A DNA stretch of 64,000 nucleotides from Amyloporia xantha (taxonomy: Eukaryota > Basidiomycota > Agaricomycetes > Polyporales > Adustoporiaceae), in assembly GCA_036971615.1 (NCBI GenBank), contig JAYKKR010000004.1, positions 1,612,001 through 1,676,000 of the forward strand, in the 5' to 3' direction. The notes beneath the pieces are model-generated. The model did no database searches. It was not told where the DNA came from and worked only from the letters and a program-made list of their open reading frames with translations. Shown piece after piece: positions 6,901-15,169 of this stretch (position 1 is the first letter of the stretch; each line of letters begins with the position of its first letter). A program made the position numbers and the translations under genes.

Positions 6901-9425
6901 CGCACCTGCTCGAGTACTAGTGTACTTGAGTAGTGCGCCTTGTTCGGCGCATTTGCGCTCGGGCATTCGAGCACGGTACCTTCGAGTATGAAAGTGCTCG
7001 GGGAGTACATTGGCCCCAACGTAGCACTGTCGTGCTCGTTGGTTCCATGTGCGAGACGCGTGGTATACAGCGGCTGCACACAGACAGCCGTGCTGCTGTG
7101 CGCGTCGCCCGTATGTGCGTCCTCGAGCATTGGGGTACTCGGGGACGATGACCCACCCGGCGCAGCGCGGATGCGAGCGTCGGGTGACGGTTCCGGGTAG
7201 ACAGCCTGCGGAATGGGTGCGCCGTCAGCATCGCTGGCGTGCGCACTGCTCGCGTCGGCGTTCTCGAGTGCGCAAGTACTCGAGTACGGCGGTCTGTCCG
7301 GCGCGCGGGCGTGAATAGCGCTGCGCGCGCGATTCCGCACATGTGCCGGCGTGCTCGAGTGAGACACCTGCCCGAGTACTGGTGTACTCGAGTAGTTCGC
7401 CTTATTCGGCACGCCCGCGCTCGAACATTCGAGCCTGGTACTCTCGAGCACAATAGTGCTCGAGACGTACATTGGTCCCAGTGTAGCACCATCGTGCTCG
7501 TTGGTCCCATGTGCGAGGCGCGGGGTATACAGCGGCTGCGCGCAGGCAGCTGTGCTGCTGTGCGCGTCGCTCGTACGCCCGGCCATGTTCTCGAGTACTA
7601 AGGTACTCGGGAACGACGCTCCACCCAGCGCAGCACTAAGGTGCGCGTTGTGCGGCGGTTCTGCGCGGATGCGGAGAGCCGGCGGCGTGTACGCGCAGTC
7701 AGTCAGACCGCTGCGGGTATCGCTCGAGTCTGTGCTCTCGAGTATTGGGATACTCGATAGCAACGGTCTGGCCAATGCAGCACTGTCGAGTGCGCTGGTC
7801 AGCAGCTCAGAAGGACGTGGCGGAGCGGGGGCGCCGTCAGCACGGCTGGCGTGCACACTACTCGCGTCCTCATACTCAAGTACTCCAGCACTTGAGTACA
7901 GTGGCTTGCCCCGCGCGCAGGCATTGTGGATGCTATGTGCGTGGTCCTGCGCGGGAGTCAGTGTGCTCGAATGAAGCACCTGCTCGAGTACTATAGTACT
8001 CGAGTAGTGTACCTTATTCAGCACACTCGCGCTCGGGAGTTCGAGCAGGGTACTCTCGAGTACAAGAGTACAAGAGTAGTACGCCCGTCCCAACGTAGCA
8101 CTACCGTGTGCGTTGGTCCGGGGTGCAAGGTGTGGGTTACGCAGCGGCTGCGCGCAGGCAGCTGTGCTGCTGTGCGCATCGCGCGTATACACGTCCTCAA
8201 GTACTCGAGTACTCGAGAACGACAGCCCACCTGGCGCAGCGCAGATGCGAGCGTCGGGCAATGGCTCAAATTGGGTGAGCGACGATGTGCGCGTGTACTC
8301 AGCTACGCTGGTACGCGCGCCGCTCGCGTTCACGTCCTCGAGTACTGGGGTGCTCGGGAACGACGATACACCCGGCGCGGCACTGATGTGCGCACTGGGC
8401 GGCGTTTCTGGGAGGACGGCAGGCGAAGCGGGTGCGCCGTCAGCTGGGCTGGCAGGCGCACCGTTCTCTGTCGTGTTCTCGAGTACGCAAGTACTCGAGA
8501 GTGACGGCCCACCCAACGCGGCACAACGGTGCGCGTTGGGCGGCGGCTCGGTGAGGACAACGGATGGACTGGGGTACTTACCTATGGGGGTGCCCCGGTT
8601 CCCGTGTGTCCCAATACCCTCCCGGGCGCGCAACCGCCCGGCGAGTTCGCTCCAAGGGGGCGAGGAGTCACTCGAGACCTCTTGAAGGTCCGAGTATCGA
8701 CGATGAACGCCGTACGGCGCGTCTTGACGCGTCGCAGAGGGCTGCAGCGTGCCGTCGTTGGACGGGGCATGCTGTGGCTGCTGGGAGCCGTCTTGTACGG
8801 ACCGTACTGGTGCGCTCGGGGGTACCGGGCGCGTCCGTTCGGTTTCCGCGGCCGTGGGTGTTGCGGTGGTGGCGGAGTGAGCTGGTGTCGAGGTGGAAGA
8901 GGAGGTGGTGGTGGTGGTAGCGGAAGAAGGCGCGTGTAGGCGCTCACCGCGCCGCGCGTCGGGAATGACTGCGCGGGGCGTCGGGCGCAAACCTCGGGCA
9001 GCCTCAGAGGTCCCCGTTGCGGGCCTGCTGAGCTGCGCAGATTCGCGCACGGGAGAGGACTGCTGTTCAGCGCGTCGCTTCTCGTCGTGGTCGATCTGCG
9101 CCATGACACAGTACCGGATGGTACTGACTGCCATGAGTGCGCGCTCTTCGCGCTCGAATCCGTACCGTCTCGCTCGGTCGTCAAACCGAGTGACTCTTTC
9201 CTCGAGATCCTCGAGAGACATCTCGATTAAATCTGAGATGGCTCTTTCAAAGGATAGAGACCTTCTCTCCCAGTGAACCCAGGAGGGAAGGTCTTGGGCT
9301 CTCCAAGCCTTGCATGAAGAACTGTGAGCTTCTTCATGCAGGGGATGCAACACCTCGAGGCATTTAGCCAAGAGGGCTGTTCCAGCTGGCCACTTGGTAA
9401 AGTAGCTAGTTGAATATGTATGCAT
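3894..9425 (-). CDS. 1843-residue repetitive protein of LTR element 1, function unknown
   Basis: A single uninterrupted frame starts about 60 bases inside the upstream LTR. Residues 1-130 look like a folded, charged, helix-prone region (for example LEDLEERVTRFDDRARRYGF), followed by an S/T/P/A-rich linker. Residues about 290-1390 repeat S-S-T-x-V-L-E roughly every 35-45 residues, separated by blocks such as AHSSTAACAQPL and AAPGG. Near residue 1525 is a hydrophobic stretch (TLSILIVVLLTSR) that could span a membrane, then a less repetitive C-terminus with an acidic/helical part. No gag zinc knuckle or pol motif was seen. The repeats coincide with DNA hairpins, so the peptide repeat may be a by-product of structure, or the reverse. 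An open frame this long is unlikely by chance, but in-frame repeat amplification makes length weaker evidence than usual. Confidence 0.6.
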   Translation of the reverse strand: MHTYSTSYFTKWPAGTALLAKCLEVLHPLHEEAHSSSCKAWRAQDLPSWVHWERRSLSFERAISDLIEMSLEDLEERVTRFDDRARRYGFEREERALMAVSTIRYCVMAQIDHDEKRRAEQQSSPVRESAQLSRPATGTSEAARGLRPTPRAVIPDARRGERLHAPSSATTTTTSSSTSTPAHSATTATPTAAETERTRPVPPSAPVRSVQDGSQQPQHAPSNDGTLQPSATRQDAPYGVHRRYSDLQEVSSDSSPPWSELAGRLRAREGIGTHGNRGTPIGKYPSPSVVLTEPPPNAHRCAALGGPSLSSTCVLENTTENGAPASPADGAPASPAVLPETPPSAHISAAPGVSSFPSTPVLEDVNASGARTSVAEYTRTSSLTQFEPLPDARICAAPGGLSFSSTRVLEDVYTRDAHSSTAACAQPLRNPHLAPRTNAHGSATLGRAYYSCTLVLESTLLELPSASVLNKVHYSSTIVLEQVLHSSTLTPAQDHAHSIHNACARGKPLYSSAGVLEYEDASSVHASRADGAPAPPRPSELLTSALDSAALARPLLSSIPILESTDSSDTRSGLTDCAYTPPALRIRAEPPHNAHLSAALGGASFPSTLVLENMAGRTSDAHSSTAACAQPLYTPRLAHGTNEHDGATLGPMYVSSTIVLESTRLECSSAGVPNKANYSSTPVLGQVSHSSTPAHVRNRARSAIHARAPDRPPYSSTCALENADASSAHASDADGAPIPQAVYPEPSPDARIRAAPGGSSSPSTPMLEDAHTGDAHSSTAVCVQPLYTTRLAHGTNEHDSATLGPMYSPSTFILEGTVLECPSANAPNKAHYSSTLVLEQVRCLSTSISVRNRACSVLHACTRDGPLYPSTSVLENAGARDAHASDADGVPAPLIPQPEPLPSAHNDAAPGQPWLSNSSVFENADVSSACTSIADGALAPPSVQSERLLDAYVSAAPSRLLLSSLPILESASASDGHSSTANCVHLPHLSRSRAPASARSGAALDGPLPPNTKVLEDMATNGACTSMARCMPTSLVAQSEPPLVLANAAPSRPVLSSTSILDSADANGTRSSMTDCVFASPATYSQAVPNEHSSATSGRAYRPSTSVLGRVPLRRVRTSSLGCVYMLPAVRARSELPPNVHNRAVLGQVPYSSTIVLERALTRRPRTSPIGRAYSSSTPVLEGTRRARSDAADSRRRRSRKRVRSPAYTPSTTVLDVTHRDGAPRRCGSSVHPPSTSVLDGSRPCGDYGAYTLSAVLDDGHRPPPSSTLVLESTDTDDTRSSIADCAYRSSAILSIAVLDDVHANDETCHSYTQVRVGVMGRSLSSSTLMLERAHPPYLVHHPPHPDVHDSAALGWALHPSTIVLEGASARCLSISALSGAHFSSTQVLEQRLTLSAAVSDTCSSIADCTPLHPVHSEPLPDVHGTVVSSRLLFSSPLMLENMHASFLGCIFTSIIGVSEGEYAQDMLVDRHTNNLSCCLPVSMHQYVKCSSTSSMYSTSPFLSKCLTLVSIGLGPFFRWIDEVFYTLSILIVVLLTSRTILPPKRLNPDSDAEVHQTGVSFRGGRDREPDQFPLVLLFGDNSISLGLSLLKWNTFNSSLSLLTSAHQRSSGIEVCNRLRLTLEVYIDRRRGQGSSILSTTMSTANASIASSPYTPSISDAERIEGECALAYETEVILARCRAAQAAQWYLLLPEDDSQLYAYIEVWLQHLTACCLHNIEYVVEARQRLLPLLQRTTPDVLYTSSQHTSHLPVRRTYQEQSVTASDADSDSMPYAVIYPLDAIVLCPSAGFPVYEVHVSSWRSFFMPSAPSLMLCNHCTRPSRSMAWTCRDAMCVVSSYMRHA
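4200..4955. repeat. Series of perfect hairpins outside the main array
   Basis: Perfect stems here include GTACAACAC/GTGTTGTAC (4200-4222), CTCCACAACAT/ATGTTGTGGAG (4254-4280), ATCGAAGTC/GACTTCGAT (4565-4589), GACCAAT/ATTGGTC (4698-4715) and TCGAGTACAT/ATGTACTCGA (4931-4955), with loops of 4-7 bases. Their sequences differ from one another, so they are not simply copies of one palindrome. They continue the hairpin architecture into the non-repetitive C-terminal part of the element 1 frame. Confidence 0.75.
5256..8540. repeat. Array of about 28 palindrome units, with further hairpins between them
   Basis: Type A is a 22-mer with 9-bp arms of the form CTCGAGTAC and GTACTCGAG around a variable 4-base loop. 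I placed copies at about 5256, 5328, 5430, 5610, 5706, 5777, 5879, 5952, 6099, 6240, 6377, 6517, 6660, 6801, 6909, 6980, 7122, 7263, 7371, 7443, 7588, 7736, 7875, 7983, 8054 (degenerate), 8196, 8337 and 8478. Between them lie type B stems (for example 7016-7042, 7155-7185, 8512-8540) and type C stems (5563-5592, 6332-6359, 8289-8320, 8431-8462). Arms vary together, for example GAGCAC with GTGCTC at 7443 and CTCAAG with CTTGAG at 5256. A larger unit recurs near 6801, 7263 and 7875. Confidence 0.9.
9311..9340. repeat. Perfect 11-bp hairpin near the start of the element 1 frame
   Basis: TGCATGAAGAA (9311-9321) pairs with TTCTTCATGCA (9330-9340) around an 8-base loop. A neighbouring stem pairs AGACC and GAAGG-type arms across about 9259-9293. 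This shows the hairpin habit spans the whole internal region. Confidence 0.75.
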
Positions 9426-9483
9426 GCGCTATAGACTCCCTCAGGTTGTAGAAACCTGACAAAGTCAGAGGAGCGCAAAAATG

Positions 9484-9737
9484 TGTAACAAATATACTTC
9501 TCTCACTCACACCTGATATGCGCTGCACCCAATCTCTATTCCAGAGAAAGTCTACAGTAGTGCATACATGGATGTAATGTGAAAGAAGTGTTAGTCTTAG
9601 AAAGGAAATAGATGGTGGCATATGTGCTGGCACACAAACATATGTAAATATAGATGATAAGGGCATATAAGCCTGGGATAAGGGATTATAATAATATAAT
9701 GGAATATAATTGAATAGATATGTAACGGCACGTTACA
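9484..9737 (-). repeat. LTR of element 1 (upstream copy in element sense)
   Basis: Direct repeat of 3078-3332, 254 bp, TGTAAC...GTTACA. Just inside it on the minus strand is a short region with a CTGAC-TTT-GTCAG stem where a primer-binding site is expected. It does not begin with the usual TGG, so the primer is unclear. Confidence 0.9.
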
Positions 9738-11203
9738 AATGCCGAGCAAGGGCTTCTGCTATTTTGAGGGTGCGTTTACGTCCCAAAGAATGCAGAGCTT
9801 CAGCGGGATATTGTCAAAATCCACCACAACGCACCTGCAGCCGGCCACCCTGGTCAGGCCAAGACCCTCGAGTTAGTATCGCGAAACTATTGGTGGCCGG
9901 GAATGTCCAAGTTCGTCAATGAGTACGTAAGCACCTGCGACACATGCAACCGTACCAAGACATTTCCCGCTAAACCACAAGGGCCGCTCAAATCGAATGA
10001 GATTCCGGAGCGCCCTTGGCAGGTTATTACCACCGATATGATCGTGGGTCTCCCTAAGTCCGATGGGTTCGATTCAATCCTGGTCACTGCAGATCGCTTC
10101 ACCAAGATGGTGCACTTCTCGGCATGTCATGAGACTCTGACTGCTGAAGGTGCTGCTGAACTTTACATACGCGATGTCTTTTCACATCATGGGGCCCTGG
10201 CCAAGGTCATATCAGACCGAGGTCCCCAATTCGCGTCAAAGTATCTGCATGCGATCTACAAAGGGATGAATATTGAACCAGCCATGTCGACTGCCTTTCA
10301 CCCTCAGACAGACGGGCAGACGGAGCAGTGGAATCAGGAGATCGAGCAGTATCTTAGGGCTTATGTCGGCCATAGACAGGATGATTGGGCGAAGCAGTTG
10401 CCTTTTGCAGAGTTTGCACTGAACAATCGAGTTCACTCTGCAACTGGTTATTCCCCTTTCTTTTTGAACCAGGCCTATAACCCCGATCTCCAAATCCGCT
10501 TGAACCCCATGTCGAAGGTGCCCACTGCGGAAGATAGGTTGAAGTTGTTGCAGGAGATATGGGATGACACGCGCGCTGCGCTTGAGCTGTCTGCTGAGCG
10601 TATGAAAATGTACTACGATAGACACGTGCAGGAGGCACCGGTGTTCAAACCTGGTGACAAGGTGTGGCTGGATGCTCGTAATCTGAAGCTGAAACAGCCG
10701 AGTAAAAAGCTAAGTCCCAAACACCTTGGTCCCTTCCCTGTCACACGGAAGATCAGTGATTTGGACTATGAACTAAAATTGCCCAAATCGGTGCCAGTTC
10801 ATCCAGTCTTCCACATGTCTCCTTGCTCAGCAAGCATACGCATAGTGAAATCCCAGGTCGAGAACCAGACGAACCGCCACCTATTGAGGTCAAAGGCGAA
10901 GACAAGTACGAAGTTGAGCAAATCAAGGATTCACGTATATTCCGCTGCCAACTTCAGTACCTCGTCAAATGGAAAGGATACGATGAGTCCCATACGTCTT
11001 GGGAACCTGCGCGTAACATTGCAAATGCAAAGGAACTCATCGAGACCTTCCATCGTAGACACCCTAGTGCGCCTCGTCGACTCAATGCCGCTATCTTTGC
11101 TGGCTTGCAGTTCCGACCACTTCCTGAAGCGATGACCAAAGCACATTGCTGTTCTGGTTGGGAGATGGGGAAAGGAAGCGCGCATGACGACATGCAGCAT
11201 TAG
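9738..11203 (+). pseudogene. Ty3/gypsy chromovirus integrase 3' fragment with chromodomain, frameshifted
   Basis: The segment enters the integrase at the HHCC zinc-binding region (HHNAPAAGHPGQ ... CDTCNRTK). It then carries the catalytic core with the DDE acids in TTDMIVGLP, ISDRGPQF and GQTEQWNQEIEQ, and a GDKVWLDARNL C-terminal segment. After HPVFHMSPCSA the frame shifts by one base (near 10830), and a chromodomain follows (YLVKWKGYDESHTSWEP). Reverse transcriptase and everything upstream are absent, and a stop lies just before the integrase start. This is the 3' part of a chromovirus pol, cut off by element 1, and is surely not functional alone. Confidence 0.9.
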
Positions 11204-11210
11204 GAGGGGG
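11203..11210 (+). other. Polypurine tract of the chromovirus
   Basis: GGAGGGGG follows the chromodomain stop codon and sits four bases before the putative LTR start. Confidence 0.6.
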
Positions 11211-11214
11211 TTAC

Positions 11215-11947
11215 TGTCACGAGTTGACATTGAGCGTTTCTTCCTTTCTATATACGGACAATTTTCTCCTTTCACTCATCGTTATTTTCCCCTCTTATTC
11301 GAACGGCCATTCTACTGTACACACAGCAAGCTCCTTGTTCATGGACTTAGATGCGTCGACCATTACAGGTCACATGTTCCCTTCCCATGGACTCCATCCC
11401 GCCTTCCCTTTACAGACGTTTACTTAAGCACGGTGCCGGCCGACCTCGGGCCCCGCCGGGCTCCGCTCACGACATCACTTATGACTCATAGCCTGCTTAC
11501 TCAGGCTGCGCACAGACCACCTGCGCACGGACCATGTAGATAGCCTGCCCTGAACTCTTGTAGTATATAAGTAGTACGCCTCTGCCTGGGGACTTCAGTT
11601 TCAACCTCTTGTCCCTAGGTAAGCCAAGCTTGCCTGTACCTACTTACCTGTACTTACATTTATTTATCTTGTCCCTAGCCTCTGATTCGAGCCTCACTCA
11701 TCGTCGCTTCGGTAAGAACCCAGTCGAACGCCCTCAGCCTTTGCAGGTTTGTTTGTCCCCTGTCGCTCGACTCATAGTTGCGACAGTCCCAAAGAGTATC
11801 GGTTTTGCATGCAAGTATGTGCGCTTGCAGGTCTTGTTGATCCGCACGGTCTTGGAGGGTAGTGAAGGACTACCCGTTGATGGAAGACCGAGTCCTTTCT
11901 GGGAAAGAACTCGATTATAAGAAGGTCAAGCTGGAATATCCATAACA
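11215..11947 (+). repeat. Probable 3' LTR of the chromovirus
   Basis: It begins TGTCACGAGTTGAC right after the purine tract and probably ends ...CCATAACA. Only one copy is in the window, so the right boundary is inferred from the TG...CA rule. It contains a TATA box and C/T-rich sequence. Confidence 0.5.
11564..11570 (+). promoter_or_regulatory. TATA box in the chromovirus LTR
   Basis: TATATAA lies mid-LTR, followed about 25-30 bases on by a GGACTTCAGTTTCAACC stretch that would fit a transcription start. Confidence 0.45.
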
Positions 11948-12081
11948 GATTGCCAGCACTCCTGCTTGCAATTGAGTGACCTTTACCTGATCAACCTCAG
12001 GGAAATTACATTTATCCAGACAAGTATCACTACACTATGGACATGTACAGTAGACTAGCATAAAATGAAAAAAAAATTACT

Positions 12082-12255
12082 TAGAAAATCACAGGTTCAG
12101 AAGGTTCGAACCGGTTATGAACCTGAACTGAACCTGCTGAACCGGTTCAGCAGGTTCAGTTCAGGTTCAGGTTCAGGTTCAGCCATAGGCATGCAGGTTC
12201 GGTTCGGGGTTCAGCTGAAATACCCGCTGAACCGAACTGAACCGAACTTAGGAGA
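12082..12255. repeat. GGTTCA-rich palindromic repeat
   Basis: Variants of GGTTCA/TGAACC fill the segment. A perfect 52-bp palindrome spans 12118-12169, centred on CCGG at 12142-12145, and a second looser pair (AACCGAACTGAACCG) lies near 12230-12250. There is no frame or flanking duplication. It is a simple-sequence fold-back. Confidence 0.75.
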
Positions 12256-12730
12256 CGCTAGCCCTGGGTGTCTCAACGATGAGGAGTGAGTCGGAATTGC
12301 ACATTAGATACCACTCACATGCATACCGTCTCGGCCGGCCCCGCGCGCATGGGCTCCATTGTGCGATACACTGAATACATGACAAGAGTACTCATGACAA
12401 CGACTAGCACCCCATGCGTGCTCCAGCCGCGCCGTGGCCAGTGTGAGCACTGAGCGAACTCTTTGGCACCCTAGGCGGATCTGGGTGCGATTCCTGCCGT
12501 CCACGCGCAGGGTGTGTCATCCAGTCGTCCAGTAAGGCAGTGGTCGAGGGGCAGGGCGTCATGCTTCTAGCTGTGTGAGGATCCTGTGGCAGGAGGAAGA
12601 AAGGGCACTCACACGTTTTTATTCTATGTCGCTCTTGTACGCACAACATCGCTGATAGTAGCTCTCTGATCGCGAACATGAGCGGCGTCGCGTCTTTGTA
12701 GCAAAAACATGTCGACGAATGTTTCAGGCG
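12256..12730. other. No gene recognised; expected dioxygenase 3' end absent
   Basis: I looked here on the minus strand for the missing C-terminal half of the dioxygenase (distal His and Arg) and did not find it. Only short unrelated frames are present. Confidence 0.5.
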
Positions 12731-13854
12731 TTACTGCGAAGCGCACTTTTTGTTGACGAAGACACTCTTCCAGCCCGTCACTGGGTTCGTACGAATGACA
12801 GGGTGGACCGCCTCAAGTGTGAGTCCTACATTCTCTGGATTGCCGCGGGTCTCGCCAATCAGCGGCTGGCCCGTTCTATAACTAACGGTTAGCAGGAATG
12901 TGCAATCCGCACATTGAAAATTTCTCACGCTTCACTCGCAATCTTGAATTTCCTCCCTGAGTGGATGGCCGTCAAGCCCTCGAGATACTTGGCAAATGCA
13001 GGGCTCAGTCTGTCGTACGCTTCATAGCCGCTTGCCCACAAGGTGTCCCCACCGATCTCCGGAAGGGTGTGAATCTTCAGGATCGCGAAGTCCGATGGAA
13101 CGGGCTCAAATGTTATGCTAAAGGGGAGACGAAATTCGTCAGAACGCGCAGTAAGATGAGTCGGATTTGCTTTCACTTACTCGGAATGCCACCCCTTTGA
13201 GCCAAACTGGGATATGTCAAGTTCGCTCTCGTATCCCCCCTTTCTACATGCGATACAATTAGAGTGAGTTCACTTCTCCGTAGAGACGTTACAGGTGACA
13301 CCTACTGATCCTTCTTTGATGTAATGACATGGATTTCGAGATCTGTATCGGAGTTAGGCTTCTCCGTGGGGTGAATGTGCAGCCCAGACTCCTTTGGCCT
13401 CCCGGAGAGTATTCCGAGCTTGTTTCCAAGCTTGAGAGTGATACTTTGAGCATGCCTCCAGCTATGTATCCATCAAGTCACGTACGAGCTTCTGTTGATC
13501 AATATTGATGTCTTGGTTTCTGAAGAACACAACGTTTCGTTGAGATACTGGTGATCGAGGATACAGTGATCAGCAATCCCAAATAACAGGGCACATGCAA
13601 GCCTGAATTTTCGCCTCACCGATGATGGCCAGTTCTCTGATCAGGTCGTCTGCATTCTCAGCCTTGAGGAGATCCGTCAATTGAACGCGGGGGTATTCGC
13701 GACCAATAACGGGCGTAAGGTCCACGTGCTCGTACTTGTCCAGCGCTCCTGTTGGGACCAGGGGCTCCGTAGATGCACGCACAGAAAGGGACAAGCCTGG
13801 AGGGAAGTCGGTGACGGTGGTGGTGGTGGCGGCGGCGGCGGCGACGCTCGACAT
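12731..13854 (-). pseudogene. TauD/TfdA-family 2-oxoglutarate/Fe(II) dioxygenase, 3'-truncated
   Basis: Exon 1 (from 13854) encodes MSSVAAAAATTTTVTDFPPG through LTDLLKAENADDLIRELAII. Later exons give NVVFFRNQDINIDQQK, GNKLGILSGRPKESGLHIHP, then FGSKGWHSE joined to ITFEPVPSDFAILKIHTLPE, and finally TNPVTGWKSVFVN. WHSE/ITFE corresponds to the iron-binding His-x-Asp region; the acidic residue reads as E or spans the splice site. Intron signals are short GT-AG, as in fungi. After SVFVNKKCASQ the frame stops, so the distal iron His and the 2-oxoglutarate-binding Arg are missing. Family members oxidise sulfonates or related small molecules; this copy is probably dead. An unrecognised further exon remains possible. 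Confidence 0.75.
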
Positions 13855-14746
13855 GATTGAATTGTTTCGGATTGGCTACTCAGACTGGTCCTCCGTTATA
13901 TAAGTAATTTGTATCATGCCGAACGGCGAGCGGCGCTGCCCAGCAAGCTCGTAATCCTTATCTATTGCACAAGAGTGAACCAACATGTCGCGAAAGGTAA
14001 ACGGGAGATATTCAGGGGCGTACCAGACTTCTTCAGCCCAATCCTAGCACACCTTCGAATTTTGGGCCGGTCAGTCTGTAAGATCGTTGCAGTCAGCTGA
14101 CCGTACTATCGATCCATCTATGTTGTGAGCATGTTGCCATTCTCAATGCCGCAGTATTACGTCTTATCCGCGCCTCTACTGAAATGCATGTAGCACTTGC
14201 AATGATGGGAGCTCCTCATGTGATGGATCTATATCATCAAATCTGCGATGTATGAGTTATGCAAGTATGCATTCTGATTGTCAAACCGACATAAGCAGGA
14301 CTGAAGACTAGTCAGGGACGATACAGTAAGTAACATAGGCTACGATAGTGTCATGCCTACGCACCACGATCACCACATATTACTCGACTTGAATCACCGT
14401 CAGAATTTGGTAGGTCTCGCACTCCCGATACAGTGGCAGGCTCACGCGCACACCGGAGGCGCAAGATGCGAGTGAAATGGCACTGTGTCGCTAGGAAAGG
14501 GTGATGTGCTCAAATAGAAATAAAACCTTCAGCTTAGCGGGCAATTTTGATGGTCGCTGTGCTCTCAGGCTGTACAAGATTCCATCTGTTCCTATAGATC
14601 CAAATTTTCTCGACAAAAGTGGGCATAAATGGTTGCTTTATCGCACATACTGTGCAATCATAGTATCCCTTACCCACGTACCGCTCATCTCCATCATACA
14701 CAGTCCATAAATCGTGTCCACAACTTCGCCTCAGCACTCGCCCGCA
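13855..14746. other. No gene recognised
   Basis: Short frames only (for example 14534-14737 minus, 67 codons). I could not link them into a convincing gene. The dioxygenase promoter would lie immediately right of 13854. Confidence 0.4.
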
Positions 14747-15169
14747 TTACTTCTTGACAGAGTTGCCCCCGCCCTTGGTGCCACCGTTTGTGTGTTGCTA
14801 GCAATCCAAGAATTCGAGTCAGAAAACTGTAGCTGTTAGGACTGACTGACTTACAACAGGCTTTCCCATCTCGAAAATGTCGTCTCCGAAACCGTCGAAA
14901 CCGCCTGCACGGAATAGTTTGAAAAGTGGACGTGCTATTGCTATCGTAAAGATCTTTTCACATACGCAAGAGAAAGCAAGGAAAGACGTACAAGGAGAGC
15001 GCAAGTTGAGCAACTGGATGCAAGTGGGAGGGGGTTCAGTTCAACCTGGGCTTCACGAGCGTCTTAGTCCACGAGCGTCCTGGTTGCATGATTGCGCGCT
15101 ACATTGGACCCTTACCGTGTACATAGCATCCAGATGGCGCCGAAAGATTCTAATGAGCAGGTCGGCCAT
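14747..15169 (-). CDS. Possible small multi-exon gene, unknown function
   Basis: A plausible chain starts at ATG 15169 (MADLLIRIFRRHLDAMYT, then a GTAAGG donor). It continues in exons including AIARPLFKLFRAGGFDGFGD and DIFEMGKPV (donor GTAAGT), and ends QHTNGGTKGGGNSVKK with a TAA at 14747-14749. The last intron joins in phase. The product would be about 70-80 residues, basic and glycine-rich at the C-terminus. I do not recognise the family, and the middle exon borders are uncertain. Confidence 0.3.

Larger units (their letters stand above)
3078..9737 (-). mobile_element. LTR retrotransposon 1: no recognisable pol, one giant frame made of hairpins
   Basis: It is bounded by direct repeats of 254-255 bp that start TGTAAC and end GTTACA. 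A purine tract on the minus strand abuts the left LTR, so the element reads right to left, in the same sense as its only long frame (3894-9425). I see no reverse transcriptase, RNase H, integrase or protease motif, so it is presumably mobilised in trans. The LTRs differ by only about five changes, implying recent insertion. The five bases on each side (AGATG and AATGC) do not match, so no target duplication is seen. The right flank is a chromovirus integrase but the left flank is unrelated, suggesting recombination after insertion. Confidence 0.85.

Noticed and set aside
5256..8540. Regularly spaced palindromes as a CRISPR array
   Set aside because: The repeats diverge and covary, spacers are themselves repetitive and structured, the array lies in a long frame inside an LTR element, and the DNA is eukaryotic.
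5256..8540. Mitochondrial-type hairpin or GC-cluster elements
   Set aside because: The array is confined to one nuclear LTR element, and no similar palindrome was seen elsewhere in the window.
8582..9184. 200-codon minus-strand proline-rich frame
   Set aside because: Overlaps the element 1 frame on the same strand in another register, is low-complexity, and has no independent support.
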